This document shows, one piece after another, positions 22,899 through 28,849 of a stretch of 28,849 nucleotides of DNA (its first letter is position 1; the number at the start of each line of letters is the position of its first letter). The stretch is from Actinomycetales bacterium UBA1383 (GTDB lineage Bacteria > Actinomycetota > Actinomycetes > Actinomycetales > Actinomycetaceae). The stretch is from assembly GCA_002305415.1 (NCBI GenBank), contig DBQX01000002.1, positions 40,887 to 69,735 of the forward strand, given 5' to 3'. A program made the position numbers and the translations under genes. The notes beneath the pieces are model-generated. The model saw nothing but the letters and a program-made list of their open reading frames with translations, had not been told where the DNA came from and made no database searches.

Positions 22899-22904
22899 AT
22901 TCTA
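22899..22904 (-). promoter_or_regulatory. -10 element of miaB
   Basis: On the minus strand TAGAAT, a near-consensus TANNNT hexamer, lies nine bases before the miaB ATG. This would give a leaderless or very short-leader message. The fhs stop is 20 bases further upstream and no -35 is clear. Confidence 0.5.
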
Positions 22905-22924
22905 GGTGGGGGTGACGTGCCGCC

Positions 22925-24583
22925 TCACACCAGGCCGGTGATCCTCCCGTCCGCCTCCACGTCGACGCGTTCGGCGTTCGGGTGGGACGGCAACCCGGGC
23001 ATGGTGGAGATCGTGCCGCACAGCGCGTAGACGTACCCTGCTCCCGCCGCCAGTCGCACCTCGCGAACCGGCAACCTCCAGCCCGGTTCAGGAGCGACCC
23101 CCGCGGCGTGGGTGATGGACAGGTGCGTCTTCGCGAGCACGACCGGCAGGCCGCCGTACCCGAGGCCGGACAGCCGGTCCAGTTCGCGCTGCGCCTCCCG
23201 GCTGAGGTCCAGGCCCGCGGCACCGTAGACCCGGGTCGCGACGGCCGCGAGCTTGTCGACGAGCGCGTCGTCGAGGTCGTAGTCGCGCCGCAGGGAGGGC
23301 GGCGGGCCGGCGACCGCCTCGGCCACCACACGCGCCAGCGCCTCCGCGCCGGCTCCACCCTCTGTCACGTGCGAGGTGAGCGCCACCCGCACGCCACGCT
23401 CGGCCGCGAAGCGCTCGATGACGGCGTACTCGCTGGGGTGGTCCTGGGGGAACGCGTTGATGGCGATGACGGGCGTGATGCCCCACGCGCGGACGAGATC
23501 GACGTGGTGGGCGAGGTTGTGGAGGCCCTCCGTGACAGCGCCGGGATCCTCGTCGAGCATCGCCTCGGGGAGGGGCCGACCGGCTGTCACCCGGAACCGG
23601 CCGCTGTGTGCCTTCAGTGCGCGGACCGTCACGACGACGAGGGCCACGGCAGGCACGAGACCCGTCACACGGCTCTTGATGTTCACGTACCGCTCAGCGC
23701 CGAGATCCGCACCGAACCCGGCCTCGGTGATGAGGATGTCGCCCACCCGCGCTCCGACCACATCGGCGATCACGGACGAACACCCGATGGAGATGTTCCC
23801 GAACGGCCCGGTGTGGACCAGCACCGGCACTCCCTCGACCGTCTGCATGAGGTTGGGCAGGACGGCGTCGCGCAGGATCGCCGCCATCGCCCCGGCCGCC
23901 GCCAGGTCCTCCGCGGTCACGGCGACCCCGTTCCTCCGGTAGCCGACCACGATCCGGCCGAGCCGGTCGCGGAGGTCTCCCGCGTCGCGCGCGAGGGCGA
24001 GGACGGACATGACCTCGGATGCCGCCGTGATCTCGAACGATGCCTGCCGTGGCACGCCGTCGGCCCTCCCGCCGAGCCCGATGACGATCGAACGGAGTGC
24101 GCGATCGTTCATGTCGAGGACGCGTGGCCAGGTGACGGAGTGCGCCTCGACGTCGAGGAGGTTCCCGTGGTGCAGGTGGTTGTCGAGCATCGCCGCCAGG
24201 AGGTTGTGGGCGGCCGTGACGGCGTGGAAGTCCCCGGTCAGGTGGAGGTTCAGCAGGTCGGCGGGGATGACCTGGCTCCGTCCCGCACCCGCGCCACCGC
24301 CCTTGATACCGAAGGTCGGTCCCAGCGACGGCTGCCGCAACGTCACGACCGGACGGCGCCCGATCCGTGCGAGACCCTGGGCGAGCCCGATCGCAGTGGT
24401 GGTCTTGCCCTCCCCGAGGGGCGTCGGCGTCAGGGCGGTCACGACGACGACGGCGCCCGGCGGCCTGGACTCCGCCACGCCGGGCCGGATCTTCGCGGCG
24501 TGGTGGCCATACGGAATGACGTCATCTGGATCCAGGCCAGCGGCGGCAGCCACCGTGGCGATCGGCAACGGCGAGGTCTCCAT
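22925..24583 (-). CDS. fhs: Formate--tetrahydrofolate ligase
   Basis: ATP-dependent formation of 10-formyltetrahydrofolate from formate, feeding one-carbon metabolism. The 552-residue product is of normal length. The ATP loop TPTPLGEGKTT is at 52-62, and RQPSLGPTFGIKGGGAGAG follows. Other family blocks are NLHLTGDFHAV, HHGNLLDVEAHSVTWPRVLDMNDRALR, FGADLGAERYVNIKSR, NAFPQDHPSEYAVIE and the C-terminal LCGTISTMPGLPSHPNAERVDV. ATG 24581-24583 has ATAGGAAC seven bases upstream. It sits between recX and miaB, in the same direction, which is not its usual neighbourhood. It is 44 bases after recX. No tetrahydrofolate riboswitch is seen. Confidence 0.95.
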   Translation of the reverse strand: METSPLPIATVAAAAGLDPDDVIPYGHHAAKIRPGVAESRPPGAVVVVTALTPTPLGEGKTTTAIGLAQGLARIGRRPVVTLRQPSLGPTFGIKGGGAGAGRSQVIPADLLNLHLTGDFHAVTAAHNLLAAMLDNHLHHGNLLDVEAHSVTWPRVLDMNDRALRSIVIGLGGRADGVPRQASFEITAASEVMSVLALARDAGDLRDRLGRIVVGYRRNGVAVTAEDLAAAGAMAAILRDAVLPNLMQTVEGVPVLVHTGPFGNISIGCSSVIADVVGARVGDILITEAGFGADLGAERYVNIKSRVTGLVPAVALVVVTVRALKAHSGRFRVTAGRPLPEAMLDEDPGAVTEGLHNLAHHVDLVRAWGITPVIAINAFPQDHPSEYAVIERFAAERGVRVALTSHVTEGGAGAEALARVVAEAVAGPPPSLRRDYDLDDALVDKLAAVATRVYGAAGLDLSREAQRELDRLSGLGYGGLPVVLAKTHLSITHAAGVAPEPGWRLPVREVRLAAGAGYVYALCGTISTMPGLPSHPNAERVDVEADGRITGLV

Positions 24584-24627
24584 GATTCGTTCCTATCGCC
24601 CCGCAGGCGTGCCGTCAGGCCTTTCGT

Positions 24628-25131
24628 TCAGTCGTCCGAGAGGGCGGCGCGGGTCGCCCGCAGGACGACGTCCACGCTGTAGCCCCGACGCCCCAGCATG
24701 GCGGCGATCCGCCGTTCCCGGACAGGCCTCTCCAGCCCGCGGGTGGCACGCGCCTTCTTCCGGGCCTGCTCGAGCGCAGTCGCAAACTCATCCTCCGCCG
24801 TGATGGCTGCGAGCGCAGGTGTCGCAGCTGACTCATCCACGCCCCGCCGCCGCATCTCCTTCTCCAGCGCGCGCCGCGAGAGGCCCCGCTGCTCCCGCTG
24901 GGTGCGTACCAGCATGTCGGCGTAGGCGGAGTCGTCGACGAGCCCGACCTCCTCGAATCGGTCCAGGACCGCGGCGGCCACCTCGTCCGGTATCCCGCGC
25001 GCACCCAGCGTGAGGCGCAGCTGCTCGCGGGAGCGCGCCATCACGGACAGCTGCCGGAGGACGACGGCCCGCGCCGTCGCCTCCTGCTGCTCACGCGTCG
25101 TGGGGCCCCGCCCGCCGGCGCCCGGCTCCAT
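24628..25131 (-). CDS. recX: Regulatory protein RecX
   Basis: A modulator that binds RecA filaments and inhibits strand exchange. The 167-residue product contains the helical RecX repeats. One stretch begins VVLRQLSVMARSREQLRLTLGARG with the partner VLDRFEEVGLVDDSAYADMLV. A further QREQRGLSRRALEKEMRRRGVD repeat follows, and the C-terminus is IAAMLGRRGYSVDVVLRATR. ATG 25131 is chosen because it is five bases after the recA stop, as usual; the frame continues upstream to 25305 only as antisense-like recA overlap. There is no good ribosome binding site, which suggests translational coupling to recA. Confidence 0.93.
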   Translation of the reverse strand: MEPGAGGRGPTTREQQEATARAVVLRQLSVMARSREQLRLTLGARGIPDEVAAAVLDRFEEVGLVDDSAYADMLVRTQREQRGLSRRALEKEMRRRGVDESAATPALAAITAEDEFATALEQARKKARATRGLERPVRERRIAAMLGRRGYSVDVVLRATRAALSDD

Positions 25132-25136
25132 CGGCG

Positions 25137-26177
25137 TCAGAATCCCTCGGGAACCGCGGGCACCTCGTCGGCAGGGGTGGCCCCGATCCCGAGCTTCGCC
25201 AGGATCCTCCGCTCGACCTCGTTCGCCAGGTCGGGGTTGTCCCGCAGGAACGACCGGGCGTTCTCCTTCCCCTGGCCGAGCTGGTCGCCCTCGTACGTGT
25301 ACCACGCCCCGGACTTCCGGACGATGCCGTGCTCCACGCCGAGGTCGATGAGGCCGCCCTCCCGGGAGATGCCGTGACCGTACAGGATGTCGAACTCGGC
25401 CTGCTTGAACGGCGGTGCCATCTTGTTCTTCACGACCTTCACGCGGGTCCGGTTGCCCACCGACTCGGCACCTTCCTTGAGGGTCTCGATCCGGCGGACG
25501 TCGAGCCGCACCGACGCGTAGAACTTCAGCGCCTTCCCACCGGTGGTGGTCTCCGGAGACCCGAAGAAGACGCCGATCTTCTCACGCAGCTGGTTGATGA
25601 AGATCGCGGTCGTGCCGGATGACGACAACGCCCCCGTGATCTTCCGCAACGCCTGCGACATAAGCCGCGCCTGCAGTCCCACGTGCGAATCGCCCATGTC
25701 ACCCTCGATCTCCGCCTTCGGGACGAGCGCGGCGACGGAGTCGATGACGATGATGTCGAGAGCGCCCGAGCGGATCAGCATGTCCGCGATCTCGAGCGCC
25801 TGCTCGCCGGTGTCAGGCTGTGAAACGAGCAGGGCGTCGGTGTCCACCCCCAGCTTCTTGGCATAGTCAGGATCGAGGGCGTGCTCCGCGTCGATGAACG
25901 CGGCGATCCCGCCCGCGCGCTGCGCGTTGGCGACGGCGTGGAGGGCGACGGTCGTCTTGCCGGACGACTCCGGGCCGTAGATCTCGACGATCCTGCCCCG
26001 CGGCAGCCCCCCGATCCCCAGCGCGATGTCGAGGGCCACCGAGCCCGTGGGGATCACCGCCACCGGCGGCCGGGACTCGTCACCCAGGCGCATCACCGAG
26101 CCCTTGCCGAAACTCTTGTCGATCTGCGCAAGCGCTGCCTCGAGCGCCTTGGAACGATCTGCCACTGGTGCAGCCAT
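25137..26177 (-). CDS. recA: Recombinase RecA
   Basis: The strand-exchange ATPase that also triggers LexA self-cleavage. The 346-residue product has normal RecA length and no intein. Walker A GPESSGKT is at 68-75. FIDAEHALDPDYAKKLGVD, Walker B LDIIVIDSVAALVPKAE, and the loop 2 region INQLREKIGVFFGSPETTTGGKALKFYASVRLD follow. The C-terminus is acidic. ATG 26175-26177 (MAAPVADRSKALE) has GGAGAGGTGACG upstream; a longer frame to GTG 26234 is unlikely. It is preceded by a 216-base region holding a LexA box, a PafBC-type promoter and two palindromes. recX follows after five bases. Confidence 0.97.
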   Translation of the reverse strand: MAAPVADRSKALEAALAQIDKSFGKGSVMRLGDESRPPVAVIPTGSVALDIALGIGGLPRGRIVEIYGPESSGKTTVALHAVANAQRAGGIAAFIDAEHALDPDYAKKLGVDTDALLVSQPDTGEQALEIADMLIRSGALDIIVIDSVAALVPKAEIEGDMGDSHVGLQARLMSQALRKITGALSSSGTTAIFINQLREKIGVFFGSPETTTGGKALKFYASVRLDVRRIETLKEGAESVGNRTRVKVVKNKMAPPFKQAEFDILYGHGISREGGLIDLGVEHGIVRKSGAWYTYEGDQLGQGKENARSFLRDNPDLANEVERRILAKLGIGATPADEVPAVPEGF

Positions 26178-26265
26178 CACGTCACCTCTCCGGTCTGGCG
26201 GGCGCGCCCGCCTCCAACAACCCTGGTCCTTCACTCATCCGCCCTCGCCGAACGGCTTGAGGGTG

Positions 26266-26288
26266 ATGCTATGTCCGACCACCGACAT
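26266..26288 (-). promoter_or_regulatory. PafBC-type (RecA-NDp) promoter of recA
   Basis: On the minus strand ATGTCGGTG (26280-26288), an eight-base spacer and TAGCAT (26266-26271) match the known motif TTGTCRGTG-N8-TANNNT with one mismatch. That motif drives LexA-independent DNA-damage induction in mycobacteria and other actinobacteria. The transcript would have a leader of about 80 bases. Confidence 0.8.
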
Positions 26289-26311
26289 TCCCGGATCGCG
26301 TGCCCACCGGG

Positions 26312-26348
26312 TGTGGACACAACGACACGGCCGTCACCTGTGGACACA
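26312..26348 (-). repeat. Two copies of a TGTG-N2-CACA palindrome in the recA leader
   Basis: TGTGGACACA occurs at 26312-26321 and 26339-26348, identical and 27 bases apart. On the minus strand each contains GTGTCCACA, one base from the actinobacterial DnaA box TTGTCCACA. The second copy overlaps the LexA-promoter -10. No proven role. Confidence 0.6.
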
Positions 26349-26369
26349 GTACGACGAACAACTGTTCGA
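26346..26369 (-). promoter_or_regulatory. LexA box and -10 of the upstream recA promoter
   Basis: ACGAACAACTGTTCGA at 26354-26369 (plus-strand reading) matches the SOS consensus TCGAAC-N4-GTTCGA with one mismatch. On the minus strand TACTGT (26346-26351) follows by two bases and is a likely -10. The LysM promoter has the same TACTGTGT octamer. It is about 170 bases before the recA start. Confidence 0.8.
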
Positions 26370-26393
26370 AGCCAGCATTGACGAGGGCGTGTC

Positions 26394-26621
26394 TCAGCCG
26401 GCTGGACGGTGGCGCTCCTGGCGGTGCGGATACCGCTCCTCCTCCGGGAGCCGGAGTTCGAGGCACACCGCGTCCCAGACGCGTTGCGGGTCGATGCCCG
26501 CGGCCAGCGCCTGGGCAGGGGTCGAGCCGATGCCCGGAAGGACGAGGTCGTTCATGATCGCCTGGGCGTACCGCGGATCGAAGCGGCTCGCGACGGCGCT
26601 GGTGAACTCCGAGAGCCTCAC
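26394..26621 (-). CDS. DUF3046 family protein
   Basis: A 75-residue protein with the DUF3046 signature: MRLSEF at the start, FDPRYAQAIMNDLVLPGIGSTPAQALAAG, and then DPQRVWDAVCLELRLPEEER. It is a small, soluble, helical protein found in actinobacteria, usually just upstream of recA. Its function is unknown. The start is GTG 26619-26621, overlapping the clgR stop as GTGA, so it is translationally coupled to clgR. It ends 24 bases before the recA LexA box. Confidence 0.88.
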   Translation of the reverse strand: MRLSEFTSAVASRFDPRYAQAIMNDLVLPGIGSTPAQALAAGIDPQRVWDAVCLELRLPEEERYPHRQERHRPAG

Positions 26622-26914
26622 CGCACCGGGAGCATGGTGCGTTCGAGCAGTTCGGAGACCGTGTCCGGGATCGCCACGCCCTCGGACTCGGCGATGCGGT
26701 CGGAGACCTCCCGGAGCACCACCGAGAGCGGCACGTCGAGGGCCGCGCAGATCGACGCGAGCAGTTCGGAGGATGCCTCCTTCTGGCCGCGCTCGACCTC
26801 GGACAGGTACCCGAGCGACACCTGGGCGGCGGAGGACACCTCACGCAGCGTCCGGCCCTGGTGCTGGCGCACGCCACGCAGGACATCGCCGATCTCGCGA
26901 CGGAGCACGATCAC
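26618..26914 (-). CDS. clgR: XRE-family regulator ClgR
   Basis: A 98-residue Cro/CI-type helix-turn-helix activator of Clp protease genes in actinobacteria. The domain (about 3-65) contains REIGDVLRGVRQHQGRTLREVSS and the very conserved SLGYLSEVERGQKEASSELLA, almost as in ClgR of Corynebacterium and Streptomyces. The C-terminal part has VSDRIAESEGVAIPDTV. I choose GTG 26914, with AGGAGG five bases upstream, because homologues begin at VLRREIGDVL. The frame remains open to 27463, but that extension runs antisense to cinA and lacks conservation. ClgR activates clpP, clpC and in Corynebacterium hflX. TACGCT at 26957-26962 could be its -10. Coupled to DUF3046. Confidence 0.93.
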   Translation of the reverse strand: MIVLRREIGDVLRGVRQHQGRTLREVSSAAQVSLGYLSEVERGQKEASSELLASICAALDVPLSVVLREVSDRIAESEGVAIPDTVSELLERTMLPVR

Positions 26915-27057
26915 GGGAGCCTCCTTCCTCGCGGGTGCGGTGACGACGTACCGGCCAGCGTAGTTGGGGCGCGCCGGGACCCGCCAGCCGGATCGCGAGG
27001 GCTCGGGACGCGCGGGCCTGGCGGAGGCGGTGGGTCGGTTGCTGTCCATCGTCCTGT

Positions 27058-27561
27058 TCAACGAGGGGTCGAGGGGTTTTGTTCCGCGAGTTCGGCCAGC
27101 AGGACGAGCGCGGCGGCGGTGGCAGCCCACCGCACCTGGTCCCTCTCCCCCGCCGTCTGCAGAAGCCGGGAGGCACTCGCACCACTCACCGAGTCGTGGG
27201 CGCTGACCCAGACGGTCCCGGCCGGGTGCCCGTCCGCCTGTCCCGGTCCTGCCACACCGGTCGTCGCGACGCCGAAGCGGGCGCGCAACACCCGGCACGC
27301 CCCGGTGGCCATGGCCTCGGCAACGGCCTCCTGTACCGCGCCGCCCGCGCGCAGCAACGCGGGGTCCACGCCGAGCAGGGCGATCTTGACGTCGGGGTGA
27401 TAGGCGACGACGCCGCCCCGCAGCACGGCAGAGACGCCCGGAATCGATCCGAGGGTGGCGCACACGAGTCCGGCGGTGAGCGACTCGGCCACGCCCACAC
27501 TGCGGTCACCAAGCGCCGCCACGGCGCGCCTCGCGGCCTGGCGTGCGTGCGCCTCGCTCAC
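27058..27561 (-). CDS. CinA C-terminal domain protein (nicotinamide-nucleotide amidase, PncC type)
   Basis: A single-domain CinA/PncC protein of 167 residues. The family deamidates nicotinamide mononucleotide to nicotinate mononucleotide in pyridine nucleotide recycling. Motifs seen are VGVAESLTAGLVCATL (22-37; ESLTAG at 26-31), GGVVAYHPDVKIALLGV (49-65), and ATTGVAGPG (99-107), followed by HPAGTVWV. There is no N-terminal MoCF domain, so it is the short form. GTG 27559-27561 overlaps the pgsA stop as GTGA. In actinobacteria it links pgsA to clgR and recA. There are 143 bases between its stop and clgR, holding the probable clgR promoter. Confidence 0.9.
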   Translation of the reverse strand: MSEAHARQAARRAVAALGDRSVGVAESLTAGLVCATLGSIPGVSAVLRGGVVAYHPDVKIALLGVDPALLRAGGAVQEAVAEAMATGACRVLRARFGVATTGVAGPGQADGHPAGTVWVSAHDSVSGASASRLLQTAGERDQVRWAATAAALVLLAELAEQNPSTPR

Positions 27562-28145
27562 GCGTCCGCTCGGGCGATGCGCCGGGCGTCCAGCACGTAC
27601 TGCGCCCCCGTGACCAGGGTCCAGGCGAGCGCCAGGTACATCACCACGATCGTCGTGATCTCGAAGAAGGTGCTGGCAGGCGTGGGCAGGAGCGCGTGCC
27701 ACGGAATCAGCATCCCGACGATGAACACCATCTGGAGCGTCGTCTTGACCTTGCCGCCCTTCGATGCCGCCATCACGGCACGGCGGATCATGAAGAAGCG
27801 CATGACGGTGATCCCGAGTTCACGGACGATGATCGCCACCGTCACCCACCAGGGGACGAGACCGTCCATGGAGAGGAGGACGAGCGCCGCGACCACGAGG
27901 GACTTGTCGGCGATCGGGTCGAGGATCTTGCCGAGGTCGGTGATCAGCCCACGGGAGCGGGCGAGGTGGCCATCGACCCGGTCAGTGAGCGCGGCGGTCA
28001 CGAAGATGATCGTCGCCCAGACCCGTGCCGCGGTGCCGTCCTGCAGGAACGCCCAGATGAACAGGGGAACCATGAGGATCCGGACCATCGTGATCTGGTT
28101 CGCGATGTTCCAGCGGGAGACGCTCACCGGCCCGTCAGCTGCCAC
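27558..28145 (-). CDS. pgsA: CDP-diacylglycerol--glycerol-3-phosphate 3-phosphatidyltransferase
   Basis: An integral membrane enzyme making phosphatidylglycerol phosphate from CDP-diacylglycerol and glycerol 3-phosphate. The 195-residue product has several hydrophobic segments. The CDP-alcohol phosphotransferase motif is complete: D55-x2-D58-G59-x2-A62-R63-x8-G72-x3-D76-x3-D80. NIANQITMVRILMVPLF near the N-terminus is typical of PgsA. The start GTG 28145 has GGAAGAGGA five bases upstream but overlaps ftsK by 22 bases. GTG 28127, overlapping the ftsK stop as GTGA, is an alternative six residues shorter. Substrate could be another CDP-alcohol acceptor, but context favours PgsA. Confidence 0.92.
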   Translation of the reverse strand: MAADGPVSVSRWNIANQITMVRILMVPLFIWAFLQDGTAARVWATIIFVTAALTDRVDGHLARSRGLITDLGKILDPIADKSLVVAALVLLSMDGLVPWWVTVAIIVRELGITVMRFFMIRRAVMAASKGGKVKTTLQMVFIVGMLIPWHALLPTPASTFFEITTIVVMYLALAWTLVTGAQYVLDARRIARADA

Positions 28146-28849
28146 GCGTCCTCTTCCCCGTCGTCCTCGTACGTGTCGACGTATATCCCCTCGTCCTCCT
28201 CGGGCGCCTCGCCCCGCAACAGGGCGAGTGCCGCGGGGAGGCCATCCGGGGGAACGAGCACGTCGCGGGCCTTCGAGCCCTCCGAGGGCCCCACGATGCC
28301 ACGGGACTCCAGGAGGTCCATCAACCGGCCCGCCTTGGCGAAGCCTACCCGAAGCTTGCGCTGCAGCATCGACGTTGAGCCGAAGCTCGTGGTGATGACC
28401 AGCTCCGCCGCCTGGAGCAGCAGGTCCAGGTCGTCACCGATGTCCTCGTCCACCTGCCGCTTCGCTGCCGGGACGACGACGTCCTCACGGTACGTCGGCC
28501 GCATCTGCGCCTTGACGTGCTCGACCACCGACAGGATCTCGGACTCCGAGACCCAGGCGCCCTGCACGCGCTGCGGCTTCGCCTTGCCCGACGGGTGGAA
28601 CAGCGCGTCGCCCTGCCCGATGAGCTTCTCCGCCCCGGGCGAGTCCAGGATCACGCGCGAGTCGGCGAGCGACGACGTCGCGAAGGCGAGCCGCGAGGGG
28701 ACGTTCGCCTTGATGAGGCCGGTCACGACGTCGACCGACGGCCGCTGCGTCGCCAGTACGAGGTGGATGCCGGCGGCGCGGGCGAGCTGGGTGATCCGCT
28801 GGATGGAGGACTCGACGTCCCGCGGGGCGACCATCATCAGGTCCGCGAG
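28124..28849 (-). CDS. ftsK: DNA translocase FtsK, C-terminal part (5' end off the window)
   Basis: The DNA pump that segregates chromosome termini at the septum. About 241 C-terminal residues are present. At the window edge LADLMMVAPRDVE is the end of the Walker B region. ARAAGIHLVLATQRPSVDVVTGLIKANVPSRLAF and GQGDALFHPSG are typical of the motor domain. The winged-helix gamma domain follows (about 160-215 of this fragment): ITTSFGSTSMLQRKLRVGFAKAGRLMDLLESRGIVGPSEGSKARDVLV. It should read KOPS-like sites. The tail is acidic (about 25 residues). It is upstream of pgsA in the same direction with overlapping ends. Confidence 0.96.
   Translation of the reverse strand, partial: LADLMMVAPRDVESSIQRITQLARAAGIHLVLATQRPSVDVVTGLIKANVPSRLAFATSSLADSRVILDSPGAEKLIGQGDALFHPSGKAKPQRVQGAWVSESEILSVVEHVKAQMRPTYREDVVVPAAKRQVDEDIGDDLDLLLQAAELVITTSFGSTSMLQRKLRVGFAKAGRLMDLLESRGIVGPSEGSKARDVLVPPDGLPAALALLRGEAPEEDEGIYVDTYEDDGEEDAWQLTGR

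Noticed and set aside
24584..24627. Tetrahydrofolate riboswitch before fhs
   Set aside because: The gap is only 44 bases, with at best a weak four-bp AGGC/GCCT pairing.
22982..24682. A 566-residue plus-strand frame opposite fhs
   Set aside because: Antisense shadow of fhs with His/Asp/Arg-rich composition.
26915..27463. Long N-terminal extension of clgR
   Set aside because: It runs antisense to cinA in part, lacks conservation, and GTG 26914 has an excellent AGGAGG site.
1..28849. tRNA genes, CRISPR arrays, insertion sequences or prophage genes
   Set aside because: I saw no tRNA cloverleaf, regularly spaced repeats, transposase motifs or terminal inverted repeats. Nearly all bases belong to recognised core genes.

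Overview
The window is about 28.8 kb of high-GC (roughly 70% by eye) actinobacterial chromosome. Gene content and order are those of an Actinomycetota core region: mraZ-rsmH-ftsL-ftsI-murF (dcw cluster), lexA divergent from a LysM protein and nrdR, hflX-dinG, miaA-dapF, and ftsK-pgsA-cinA-clgR-DUF3046-recA-recX. The E. coli-type serA with an ACT domain, the actinobacterial HelD helicase and L-lactate dehydrogenase would suit Micrococcales/Actinomycetales-like taxa, but I cannot name a genus. No mobile elements, tRNA or rRNA genes, CRISPR arrays or prophage genes were seen, and no gene-free stretch exceeds 300 bases.

Layout. (1) 1-4755, minus strand: the start of the dcw cluster, transcribed leftwards from an mraZ promoter covered by three tandem 10-bp MraZ boxes; murE is absent between ftsI and murF. 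(2) 4875-7150: a DUF3040 membrane protein with a strong terminator, a spermidine-synthase-like protein on the plus strand, and a convergent PAC2 protein. (3) 7311-11848, plus strand: HelD-type helicase, serA and an aldo/keto reductase. (4) 11852-13620: an SOS module in which nrdR and a LysM division-suppressor-like gene diverge from lexA, with LexA boxes on both sides. (5) 13653-18766: ldh, dinG and hflX on the minus strand, with an RsmC-type methyltransferase diverging from hflX. (6) 18750-22889: a frameshifted and divergent dapF, miaA, two YbjN genes on the plus strand, and miaB. (7) 22925-24583: fhs, formate-tetrahydrofolate ligase. (8) 24628-28849: recX, recA, DUF3046, clgR, cinA, pgsA and the end of ftsK.

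How the genes work together. The window joins septal peptidoglycan synthesis with DNA-damage control. lexA, recA and the LysM gene all carry LexA operators. recA also has a second promoter matching the PafBC-type (RecA-NDp) motif, so it is probably under dual control. Many junctions are 4-base GTGA, ATGA or TTGA overlaps, implying translational coupling. At least five genes have a TANNNT element 6-7 bases before the start codon, as expected for leaderless transcripts.

No wholly new multi-gene system is evident. The strongest oddity is the dapF-like gene: it has a one-base frameshift, and nearly every substrate-contact residue known for DapF is substituted although both catalytic cysteines remain.
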